In this document: one piece after another, positions 53,800 to 64,000 of the stretch | Layout of the letters: each line of letters starts with the position of its first letter | Position numbering within the stretch: the first letter of the stretch is position 1 | Assembly: GCA_019095985.1 (NCBI GenBank) | Contig: CM032660.1 | Span: 16,310,858-16,374,857, forward strand | DNA: 64,000 bases | Direction: 5' to 3' | Source: Streblospio benedicti | Taxonomy: Eukaryota > Annelida > Polychaeta > Spionida > Spionidae | Position numbers and translations under genes: made by a program | Notes under the pieces: model-generated | Seen by the model: only the letters and a program-made list of their open reading frames with translations | Databases searched by the model: none | Told to the model about the DNA's origin: nothing

Positions 53800-56700
53800 T
53801 TTCGTTGGTCTATAATGCTGCTATGCATACCACGTACAGTTTAATATTCATGAATTATTGCAAATTAGAATGAATACAAATGTGTAATTTCCGCAAATAA
53901 GAGCAATGATAAGGAATGGAGTGCACACATTTATTTTTGCACAGTGAAAGAGCAGAAAATCTCCACGTGTACATTCTCTCCATATGTATCACTGGTTTGG
54001 AGTTATGTAACCAATATTTTACCAGTTCAACAAAATCGTTGAGTATTTCTCTTAAATAAGCCGTGCTTTCCAGGAAATATTGAGCATAGAATTTCAGGAG
54101 TTTAACGGAAAATGTGAAAATGATCTTAGGTAATGATTGGAGCGTGTTTGTAATTTAATAAATGCATGAGGCAACGGGTAATTGACTTAAGTACATGTAC
54201 GTATACATGTACCATACACAAAGTTCTGAGTTATTTAATTCTTGAGAATGTGTAGACTTAACTGGTTGTAGGTGGTTATTGGGGAAAAGAGAAGACAAGT
54301 TGTACTAGATGTGTATGCACTGCACTACTATATCAGATGACACGATAGGCAAAGTACACATGAAAGAGATGTGACATTGGTGACATGCAGCCGTCAATTT
54401 CAATGCACTACGATTTACTATGGGCCATTCTTCAAATAAAGCACACTCCCTGGATGTACATTATGACATGATCATAACGAAGATTTTGTCGGTTTCATCT
54501 CCGTGTAAACGTCACTTAATAGCATAACAGTTTATGGGCGTCTATAGCAACACAATTATAGCAGCAACGTTACCATCTGGTTAGACATATTTAAGTCGAT
54601 GAATGGAAATAAGTTATGTACAAGTGAAAGGTTAAGTTTTCTGTTTCAGAAGCTGATTCAGAGGACGGAGTTTGGAGACAAAATTCCTCGTTTAGACCAT
54701 GGGTCTGGGGGCACGAGTAGGGCATAACGTCCTCGTGTTTGAGGAGGTCCTGGATTTGCCACAGTGTGTGATATGCTGCACAAATAAATAAAAATACTTG
54801 ACATGATAATACAGTACTACCGACTGCTGAGGTGATTATGGCTCATAGGGTAGCAATTCAGAACAATTCGCCAAAATCGCTGAATAAAACAATGTCAACA
54901 CCACACCGTGTGAGAGCATGTCAATGTGCTTGCCCAATTCCCCAGAAGTGGCAGAAATGTATGTGAATGCCCAGTATTCATGTAACGATTTCAGTTTCCT
55001 GTATTATGCACAAACCTAAGTGGTTGTTTTGACAGAAATGCTTGACAAATCATTGCATTTATGCCATTGCAAATTGCAAGCATTTGACACTCCATTGGAA
55101 CCATAGTTTTACGACCGCAGGTTGATCCTCAATTTCCGGTTTTCTTGCTTTTGTAACATTAACGCCATTCGAGTGTCTTGTAAAACGACCATAGCTCATA
55201 AAAGGCGCCAAGAGTAGGCTTTTGCCATTGATGGTTCATTATTGCACGGCTGATCTGTTGTACAAACAATATGTTGTTATTTGAGTTTTTCTTTTGGGGT
55301 GGTAGTAGCGGCCGGTGGCGGGTTCCGCAAATGATTCTATTCGTAATAAAGGGTGTCTCTTGTACACAGCCCCATTTTTTGGTTCATCTATAGTTTCTGA
55401 CTTTCAATGGATTTGCACATGATAGAGTCGCGGTTCTTTTAGGCCCTTTTGGTGTTATTATCCATACTTCACACTTACCATTCACCTCCAGACAGCTTGG
55501 TCTTGTTTCCCAAAATCCAGTCTATTGTGGGCTTGCAATATGAATAAATAGCGAAGGAAACGAAGCACACGTTCATTAAACAACTGTCGTGAATCTTCCA
55601 CTGTTAATCATGTATCTCTATGTATAACAGCTGATTCAAAGGTATGATTCTGCACCCAAATCGAATAATGAACGGCGATAGTCGCGTGTCATGGACCACC
55701 CTTCTTATTTTGCTCACCATGTTGTAGCTGAAGGGACAAAACGAATCTAACAAAGATCCCCAAGGTCCGGAGACCCCATATTTGGCTCCATCTCTTATAG
55801 TTTTATGGTGAAATTGGAGATGGCCGAGTGCTCTCCCCAACACATTTCGGCCGTCATTTAACAACCAATGAGTCCGATTGAGCCCAACAAAGTTATTCAT
55901 GGTCTGTGCTGACCCTCGGGGGCCGACCACCAGGACCCAAGACTCCACTTTAAACTATTGCCAAAATATTACTATTATTGAGAGAAGATTCAGTTTGAGT
56001 AGTTCAAGTTTTATTTCTGTATTTGTTATAATTGATATTGTCAGCAAGTAAAATCTTGTGTAAATATGTAAATGTATATTTTTGTTTCACACTACATGTA
56101 CGTAACAATGGATACACCATGAGCCAGCTAGTAGCCCTGGTAGTGGGTACAAATGAAACTGGCAAGCCCTTCATTGTTTTTTTTACTCATAAATGAGTAC
56201 CATTCATGACAGAGTTCATATGGTACGATTTGTGGTTTGACTGGTGTTATCAAGATTAATGTACACCGGAGATGGGAAAATGCATCAGATCAATACGAAA
56301 GTGTACTTCTGATGTGTCCCCAAGTGCTTAGTTTACAAATGTCTGTCTAGTCTGCTGTGCACTGATAACTGGACACAAAGCTCTATACTATCAGGGACGC
56401 ATTGTAAACATGTGGATAAAAGGCTGGCTAGAAAGTATCTTTAAGTACATATAGGTTGCAACAAGCAGGTACATTACAGTGAAGACCATATTGTACATTT
56501 GACTTGTTGAAAAGCGGCGGCGGCAAGTAACAATAAAAATAGAAACAAAATGAGGCCATATGATTTGAATCGAGAAGATCCGTTGATTGATACTTTATCA
56601 ACAGCCCTTATTTTTTAAAAGCGATGTTCTATTTTATAAATTCGTCTTATCAGTTTGCAGTTGGTAATACGATTGGAGTAAATAAACAACAATAAAGAGA

Positions 56701-56890
56701 TCAAGATACTGCAAGTGATAACAATTTGTACTTTGTAAATTCCCGTTTCTAGTTCATTTCATATGCTGACACAGTTGTGGATACTTACAGCCTGATATTT
56801 CCTACTGGTTAGCTGGTTAAAATGATATGCTGAATGCTCTGGCTGGAAGGTTTAATGATACGGACAGGAAAAATGTTTGCAGATTTTATT
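53800..56890. other. Spacer, no gene recognised
   Basis: The longest ORF (minus, 55604-55948, 114 codons, starting MESWVLVVGPRGSAQTMNNF) has no domain I recognise and no second copy here. Confidence 0.5.
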
Positions 56891-56895
56891 GTCTG

Positions 56896-56948
56896 AATGA
56901 TACGAAAAAGTGAAAATGAGGACCATTTCATATCCGAACTGCCGAAAA
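56896..56948 (+). repeat. Duplicated fragment of the TRIM-like RING region
   Basis: GATACGAAAAAGTGAAAATG ... GGACCATTTCAT.TCCGAACTGCCGAAAAAG repeats 57061-57113 about 165 bp upstream. AAGGTTTAATGATAC also occurs twice around it, so this is a local duplication at the broken 5' end. Confidence 0.8.
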
Positions 56949-57059
56949 AGGTTTAATGATACAGGACATAATTCCACACATACCAGAAAAAGTCAAAAGC
57001 GCTCCCGATATTTTGTATAATACATTTTGTATGATTTCACCATTGTCTGCTATCCTAAA

Positions 57060-58291
57060 AGATACGAAATAGTGAAAATGGAGAGGACCATTTCATGTCC
57101 GAACTGCCGAAAAAGTTGCCCTGTGCCCAGAGATGGCGTCCACAGCCTGCCAACAAACTTCATGCCGCCGGCCGATGGCTCAAAGACACAGACTCTACAA
57201 CTGATAGAGTGTATAATGAACTTATGGCACAGATTGAAGTGGAGAAATCTAAGATCTACATTGAGAGGGTTCGAACTGAAATGGTCAAAATTGCGAGTTA
57301 AAATAATGAAGGGTCATTAGAGGAAGCGAAGAATTTACTTGATACGCTTGAGGCAGACATGGAAAAATTAAAGTCTTTGTCGCTGTCTTCAAATAAGTGG
57401 TCAGCCAGTATTGGGTCCCTTACGCAGGAGTTTACGGTGAATTTAGGCACGTTTAGTCCATCCCAACTAAACCTGCCAACCATGGAAATGCATTCTGTTG
57501 CAAACAAATCTATTACGGTGAATTACGCATCTGAATTTGAAGTTGATTATGCCGTTTCAGTGGGACTTGCAGTAGATCAGGCAACTGTGGTGGATGAGAC
57601 GAGAAAAACGCTGAACATGATTAAACTTCATAGCGGGAAACAGCACATAGTATCAACTAAACCTCTGATGAAGAAATAAAAATTTACTGTGGAAAGTACA
57701 TTTTGAATGATGATTGCATCTTACTCAGAAATCGGTCCAAAGGGCCAACATACATACTCAACAAAAACATTGACTTAGTGACAACAATAAAAGAGAATTA
57801 TGGCAAAATCATTGGAACACATATGATACACTGCTCTGTTCATCAAGGACGGAAAAGTGATGATCCTTGATCTTGAGAAGGATCGTGTGTTGAAGACGCT
57901 GACGACACCGACTGGAGGACGGTGGGGATGCGATCTCTCGGCCACCAAGCACCCGCAGTCAGACGCCATGGTCATTGTGGATGAAGACAACAAAACAATG
58001 GTGATCTATGACTATGATGGGAATCCCGTACACACCATAAAGCGTGTGTATGCGCCAATGCCTCAGAACACTGTCTCATGCGGCAGCCGCTATATCTATG
58101 TATCATCATTGAACCCGTGTGGTGTGTATATCTACAGTTGGGGCGGAGAGCTGCTAAAAATCCTGGATAAGGCGTTCTTGAAGACGAGGGGTGACTGTAT
58201 ATGGAATATCAGTGGTGATGATCGACAACTTAGTCTAGCTATTGGATCAGATCTTAATATAAAAGTATTCAAGACTTATTGGTGTATGTGA
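57060..58291 (+). pseudogene. Broken TRIM/RING-type gene (partial RING, coiled coil, beta-propeller-like C-terminus)
   Basis: Three stretches recall a TRIM2/3-like or RING-NHL protein. First, the second half of a RING finger, TISCPNCRKSCPVPRDGVHS, at about 57078-57137; the first zinc-binding half and the B-box are absent. Second, a helical, probable coiled-coil part, VYNELMAQIEVEKSKIYIER (about 57208 on) and LEEAKNLLDTLEADMEKLK, in one frame but split by a TAA at 57299-57301. It continues to another stop at 57677-57679. Third, after a stretch with several stops, 57857-58291 is open for 144 codons with repeated beta-strand patterns such as VIVDEDNKTMVIYDYDGNPV and YIYVSSLNPCGVYIYSWGGE, like propeller blades. 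The RING piece is in another frame from the rest, so there is also a frameshift. There are no introns or clear poly-A, so its origin (retrocopy or decayed gene) is open. An expressed C-terminal fragment cannot be excluded. Confidence 0.7.
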
Positions 58292-58495
58292 AAAGTGTCA
58301 CGATGAAGAAACTACACGCATTGTTAGATCGTTAGTTGGCTTTGTTAGATGTCATCCAACTATGTGACATTATAATGGGATATTATTCAATATTGTCTAA
58401 ATGTATATATAATTCTACAATATGTTAATGATTGAAATTATTGTCGTGTGGTTTGTTTTTGATATAATAATTGTGTTTTGAGAGAAAGTGTGTTA

Positions 58496-58580
58496 CAGTA
58501 GAACCTCCAATTATGAAGTTTTTCATGTCTGATCTGACAGTTAATAAGAAATCTTTCAATAGAGACTATAGTATACAATC
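58496..58580. mobile_element. End of a CAGTAGAACCTCCAAT MITE
   Basis: TTACAGTAGAACCTCCAATTATGAAG starts as the family's terminal repeat after a TA (split here as TTACAGTAGAACC and TCCAATTATGAAG). The body is short and diverged, and the other end is not clear. Confidence 0.5.
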
Positions 58581-58799
58581 AATATTGTTAATACATGATA
58601 TTGAATTGATATATTGAACAGATTCATTGGACTTCTTATTGTACAATACTAAACATTCATTTCGTGATAAATCCTTTATACTTACTTTATTATAAGCCAA
58701 ATATTTTCTCCTTCTTGATCAAGAAGGCTTCATCGGGGCCAATGTTCAGTGAATGTCTGACAGTAACAACACAGCTGTAGACATCACATGAAAGACGTA

Positions 58800-59005
58800 C
58801 CTCTGTGGCCTATTGTGGATTACACAGGTTCCATTATGTACAGTGGGTCTAGGAGTTTAGCTCACATATTATCTCCCTTAGTTGGTAAAACAGAATATCA
58901 TGTAGAAAACTCCACAGCATTAGTAGAGTCTTTAAAAACATGACTGTAAACAAGGAGGAAACTTTGGTCTCTTTTGATGTGGTAGCACTGTTTACTAACA
59001 CTCCA
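58800..59005 (+). mobile_element. Penelope-like retroelement fragment (reverse transcriptase), broken
   Basis: The conceptual translation includes SFDVVALFTNTPID, close to the SFDV(V/S)xLFTN(I/V)P motif that marks the reverse transcriptase of Penelope-like elements. Flanking residues also fit that enzyme. Only a short piece of the enzyme remains and it is broken; no GIY-YIG endonuclease part was recognised. It is an old fragment next to family D and A repeats. Confidence 0.7.
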
Positions 59006-59077
59006 ATTGATAATTGGGGAGGGGGAGGATTGTACACACCATAGAGCATGTCATATAATTGTAATCCTTTGATAGGA

Positions 59078-59440
59078 TATTCTGCAAACACCATAACTCG
59101 CTATATTAAGCTTGTCAGACTCATATGTGCCATCCCCGGTCATTGACCTGAACACGGCGTCTTGCCTTGGTGGTACGTGCTCCATCTGCAGTGATGATCA
59201 TCAAAGGTCATCTCACCACCAGGCGTAATGTAGTGGTCTATAAAAAACAATACAATTAGTAGCTATCGTCGTGTGTCAATCAGCCACATCAGTTTTTCCT
59301 TTGAAGTGTGCTCCTGGCAAAGAAATGCCAATCTAATCAAGTTGGGCGCTGTGCCCTGATATGGGTGTGCTGCTGGGTGTACTTCTAATAGGACACACCT
59401 GTTGTAGTGTCTATATCCGGCTATCTGTAAGAAGTGCTTG
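59078..59440 (+). repeat. Dispersed repeat family D, copy 2
   Basis: Inverted partner of 52050-52455, 6.6 kb away. It lies directly after the Penelope-like fragment and before family A; it may be the left part of a longer composite repeat. Confidence 0.85.
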
Positions 59441-59639
59441 AGTAAGTGCCGCCACTGCCCTTATAAGCTAAAGCAATGGAACCATCAAAGAGAAGCATCT
59501 GTTCCAAAACGTTGGGTTTTCATGATGCTCCATTATTAATGATGTCTTCTAATGAGCAAAGTAGACATATCAATGCCGTCCGTTTACTTTCATATACATA
59601 CTCATGTCTCACATACATGTATTATGCATTCATCAGATA

Positions 59640-59980
59640 TCTACATGTTATCTCTAATTGTATGACGTCCCATTATGAGATAGCAACTCTACACTTCCTG
59701 CTCGTATGGCTTTTTAGCTACGCCTTTGCTGGATGTCCTCTTTCCTCCCATACACTAGAGAATCCTCGCAGTTTTGTTGCCACGATTGATCTGATGTATC
59801 CCCCAGTATCTTATCTTGGGAGTTCTTAATGTGTTGACTTTTAATGTGACCTTTTGCATTATACTGATGCACTTAATTGTTTTGCACACTGGTAGTTTTT
59901 GAACTCGAATTCGCACGAAGTCATTATCATTGGAAGGCGTGGGTGGTGTAAGCTGTTGAAATATTGGCATACGCTATCTA
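59640..59980 (+). repeat. Dispersed repeat family A, copy without the microsatellite
   Basis: Colinear with 40185-40800. At the place of the TTG expansion it has only GTGTTGACTTTTAATGTG (about 59830-59850), so it shows the unexpanded or less expanded state. Confidence 0.8.
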
Positions 59981-60059
59981 TCTTCCCATGCTGTATGAGA
60001 TCCTTTTGATCTTTAGAGTATTAACTTCCAATTTCCATAGACTTCCAAATGCTGCAAAA

Positions 60060-60430
60060 GACGGCAGAAGCTTATCATTTCGAGGTGGACCGTGGGTGAT
60101 CTACCATCACATTTGGAATGATCTGGCTCGTTCGGCAGGGATGGTGCACTTCTAGCTCGTTCCGGGTGTTTCTACTTAACTGTGGCCTCATCTGCTGCTT
60201 TGGGACGATGTGTGATTGACAGATGAAACCACAAGTGCCGCCAGTACGGTTACAGTATGAAGCCATGGAAGCATGAAACAGAATCATCTGTTCCATCAGT
60301 TCGGTTGTAGCCAATGCTACATGTACACGATGAATGCTGTCTTCCTGGAGGAAATGGCACACTTCTGTCTGGTTCTGGCCCCTAAAAAATTAATTACCAT
60401 TTCCCTGGAGAAGTGCGTTTGATTTTTTTC
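60060..60430 (+). repeat. Dispersed repeat family B, copy 3
   Basis: Starts near GGACCGTGGGTGATCTACCA and runs to CCTGGAGAAGTG. Matches 47270-47620 (same strand) and 29100-29610 (opposite strand). A 95-codon minus ORF is open here but interrupted in the 47-kb copy. Confidence 0.75.
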
Positions 60431-60434
60431 AAAG

Positions 60435-63400
60435 ACCGTTATTCTAGACGCTCCAATAAGTTTTGGCCACAAAAGTATATATACACACGTGTAGCATAAA
60501 AAAGGCTGACCACATTTCTTCTCATTTCTGGCGTCTTGTGGAACATCTGGAGCTAGGATCAGCTATATGAAATCGGGGCGGGGGTGCTTACTCGAGAACT
60601 AAGCATACAATTTCCCCTTTCTCTGCAAAACACACGTCACACGCCCAAATACAAAGAACACAAACAACTTGCACCCGGTCAGAGAAAACATATTGGGTAA
60701 TCTGTACATAATTGCAAGACCTGTCCACATACATTCCTGTTCAATTATCATAAGATTCGCCCACCGCTGATTTCCCATGTGGTCCCGTGGAGTTTTATTG
60801 TCTAAGTCACCAAGTTGATCAATTACAATATGTACATGTAGGCTATGTTCCATTGCTTTTTGTATACATGTACTTGCAAATGATACGTGGGGAGGCTAGT
60901 CATAACCTACTACAATACTTGTAATAGTAATTCTCATCATATCCTAATCAAAATCAGACCGTCTGTGTGGTGTTTTGGAGGTAGCTAGTGTTGTTAGGGT
61001 GATTTGTGTAGACTTTATAGCAGCGTGTAGCTTACATCTAATATATATATATATACATCAATTAGATCAACAAAACAACTTCTTGCAATTATTTTGACGT
61101 TATTTCCATCCACCTCCATCTAGTCATGAAATAATGAATTGTCTAACGTTCACTTTGCAAGTCAAATATTGGTGGGAATACTGGAAACATAATACCCGAT
61201 TCAATGAGCTTTCCTTATTGAAAGTTGGTTGTTACAAGTCAAAGACGCAGCAGGTACTTACATCCATAACCCAAAATATCAACCAATCTCGGAAATTCCC
61301 AATCAAAATCTAAGTATGTATAATCGTATATAGTATAATGGTGGTGGATGGTGGGAACAAGGGTCGTGTGTTGGTCAAAGTATAAATAGTATCTCAATGT
61401 GCAAAGTGTATTCTATTTACATTTTTAAACTCATGACTTGTCTCTCGTTGACATGACTCTACTTAATAACCAAAACCTTGCCCCTAGGTTTACAGGAGCA
61501 GATTTTGTATTATCAAAATATATGGATTATAATTGCAATTAAAATTGGCTCATAAATCAACAACAGAAAAGAGAACTATGATATACGTATTCAATACGTG
61601 AACAAACGGACCAGTTTCGATGGATCAAACGACGCAATAAACAACGTTACATCTGCAATAAGGGCGCGGGACCATCTGCCTTCCCACGTGCGAGACAACT
61701 GATAAATCGACTGGACAAACAAATTCGTCTGCCTTGTCTCAGACACAGGTTTAGACAGATTGGTTTCATTGATCAATTCTGCTTCCAAACAATGCGTTTA
61801 TAAAACGAGAGTGGAAGAACCGCAAAATGAAAAGAACAGGCTGGCATTGTGTACTTATAATGGCACTTGTTTATGTTGTGACATTCTGTAATTTAGGACG
61901 GAATGTAACTCAGTTGAGTATAGGTACACATCTTTATAGTGTTGTGCTTCTCGTAATTCATAATGTTAATGAAAATTATACCTCTATCAAGTGTAAAATT
62001 CTGCACACTAGCATCATTGTGTTGATGCAGATGGGGAGCTACTGGCAGCTGTGAATCTTTCTACACACTTTAGACAAAATTAAATAACCGTTGATTTACC
62101 TATCTCACAAATAGACGTTGACGTAAATCCGTGATTTGCTGGGAAACTTTGGCTGTATACCAGATCCATGGTGTTATTTAATAGCCAGTAGATAGAAAAT
62201 TGAAAGTCATTTGCCATAAACGAATGTACAAGACGTGAGTGTGCAAAAGAGCTATGCGTCCATAACTAAATATGTTGTGCATTTTTTAAATAAGAAAACT
62301 GATAGTTCAAGTAACACCGATGAATCACTGCTCAATCTAGGTCGATGGTCACAAAACGGATTAGGAAAAAAATATGATTTACAAACTGCATGGTTCTTGC
62401 TGAACTCTAACTGGGTCAGTTCATTGCTCCGGATACAAAAAGTGGAATGGTGTCTGCAAGGTGGGAGTGAATCAGGCTTGCGCCAAATAAGGTGCAGGAG
62501 AACGAGCTAAAACGTATACACCCATAGGGCAATGGGAAATGGTGTGATCTTACGTAGATTTGAAGGCGGTGCCGTGTTCGTGACAAGTTGACACGGCTGA
62601 CATTATAAAGCACACACAAACCGCCCTCACACCTCGCTACAGATGCTGAAAAAGGAGCCAAATGCACGTGTCATTCAAACTGTGTCTCATGCATACACTG
62701 TGCTACACATCAACATTTCTGTACGTCTTTTCTTTGAAAACAAGAGTGAATGAAGAGCACACCTATAAATAGAGGGTAAAACTAGCTTACAGAGCCCGTT
62801 TAAGTGCACAATGGTCTCACAAAGTTGGCATTGATTTCCAATCATCATTGTTAGGAGCGTCCAAATCGATGGATCCCCGCCTTGACGATCGTTGTTGGGC
62901 CACTTTGAACTACACACTAGGGCCTATGTAGTTTTTATCTATTTTTTCCTGCCTGCAGTTTTTTGTATTGCTGTAAGTGAAACTTATAAAACCATGTTTC
63001 ATATCACAAAATCATGTGTTTCATATCGCGAAAATAATGTAATTCGGCCGTTTAACTGCGGTGTTGCATTAGTTTACCGGCAAAGCTATTCTATTACAGC
63101 ACAAAACATGATTATTAATGAGCTTTCACATCATCAGAACACAAATGCTGAGACCTTTCAGATTCTCCGTAGTGTTGGATGTGCAATAGCGATTATACTG
63201 TCAGTGAATAGTGTACGTTACAAAACGGACTGCCATTTAGGAAAGTGTACACTCATGTGATTTCTATACTACGAGCGATAAAGACAATGTATGTAGCATA
63301 ACACACTTTTTTCTCTGTTATCCCACCATATCAGCGGTGCAGACCATGGGAGAGTTGTGACAAAGTCGCAATCAGTGAGGAAATAAATGTATAAAAAAGA

Positions 63401-64000
63401 TCATCCATCAGGATCTCACCGGGACGTTTAAAAACACATAAGAGAATTGAGTTACCGAAATCCTTTAGAAGTTTATATAAGGATATTAGGACGCATGGTG
63501 TGTATGTGAAGGATTCACCGTCTTTCTCCTACTTAACATTCTGTCAACTTCATGCACGCACACCTGGTCATTTTTAAACACTCGTGGTTTCATGTTAACT
63601 CTTCACAGAATATCCAGTTCCTTTTGACAACAAGAATACTAATCGTTCTTACCCAAGCCTATGAAACTAGTTTTCGGACAAAGTTAAGGAAAGATTAAAG
63701 TATATCGATGTATAGGCTTCTACACCTCAATATTTATCTGCGTTTTTCATGCTAATTTGCATAAATTTTGTGTGGTTGTAAAGTGACTATAACATTAATC
63801 AAGACTGATGTGATGTGCATTGATTTATAATTCTGAACAAAGATTACAGTTAATGACGATGTAAATTTATGCATGATAATATAGTATAAATAACGAAGGC
63901 AATAAAGTTCAGGACGCCATATTTCAAATGAATTGTAAAGGTCAGGTCAATAATTCTTTTTTTGTGCATTTTTGGGCCTCGGTATAATTCATAATTGTGT
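60435..64000. other. Right-end spacer, no gene recognised
   Basis: AT-rich with an (AT)n tract near 61041-61055. One plus-strand ORF (62892-63260, 122 codons) is longer than most, but no family assignment is safe. Confidence 0.5.

Overview
The window looks like nuclear DNA of an invertebrate animal, probably marine. It has short coding exons with GT-AG introns of 0.4 to 14 kb, many decayed transposon copies, ACATGTA-rich spacers and long microsatellites. A TRIM/RING-type gene remnant and a Penelope-like retroelement fragment fit a non-vertebrate deuterostome (amphioxus, hemichordate or echinoderm) or a mollusc. I cannot fix the species.

The only gene I can reconstruct with confidence is on the minus strand and fills the left 28 kb. 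It is a nicotinic-acetylcholine-receptor-like Cys-loop channel subunit with nine coding exons between 28087 (ATG) and 329 (stop). All eight introns are GT-AG with compatible phases, and the exons spell a 499-residue protein: signal peptide, ligand-binding domain with a 13-residue Cys loop, M1 to M3, an intracellular loop and M4. It is a divergent non-alpha type. Loop C is short and lacks the paired cysteines, loop A has Phe for Tyr, and the M2 9' gate leucine is serine. A splice acceptor just upstream of the ATG implies a further 5' UTR exon to the right; a CpG-rich block at 31.3-31.57 kb is a candidate. The introns hold a 20-unit AGC repeat, a 60-unit TG repeat, a minisatellite, foldback elements and TA-flanked MITEs, one of them 32 bp from a splice acceptor.

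From 28.1 to 64 kb I see no intact multi-exon gene. There are several dispersed repeat families in two or three copies each (members near 29.1, 40.2, 44.2, 47.1-47.6, 52.1 and 59.1-60.4 kb), tRNA-derived SINEs (42.3 and 45.8 kb, plus a fragment at 20.9 kb), foldback elements (32.2 and 51.3 kb), a roughly 310-bp TTG microsatellite sitting inside one repeat copy, a broken TRIM/RING-type gene (57.06-58.29 kb) and a Penelope-like fragment (58.8-59.0 kb). The rest is AT-rich spacer with short unsupported ORFs.
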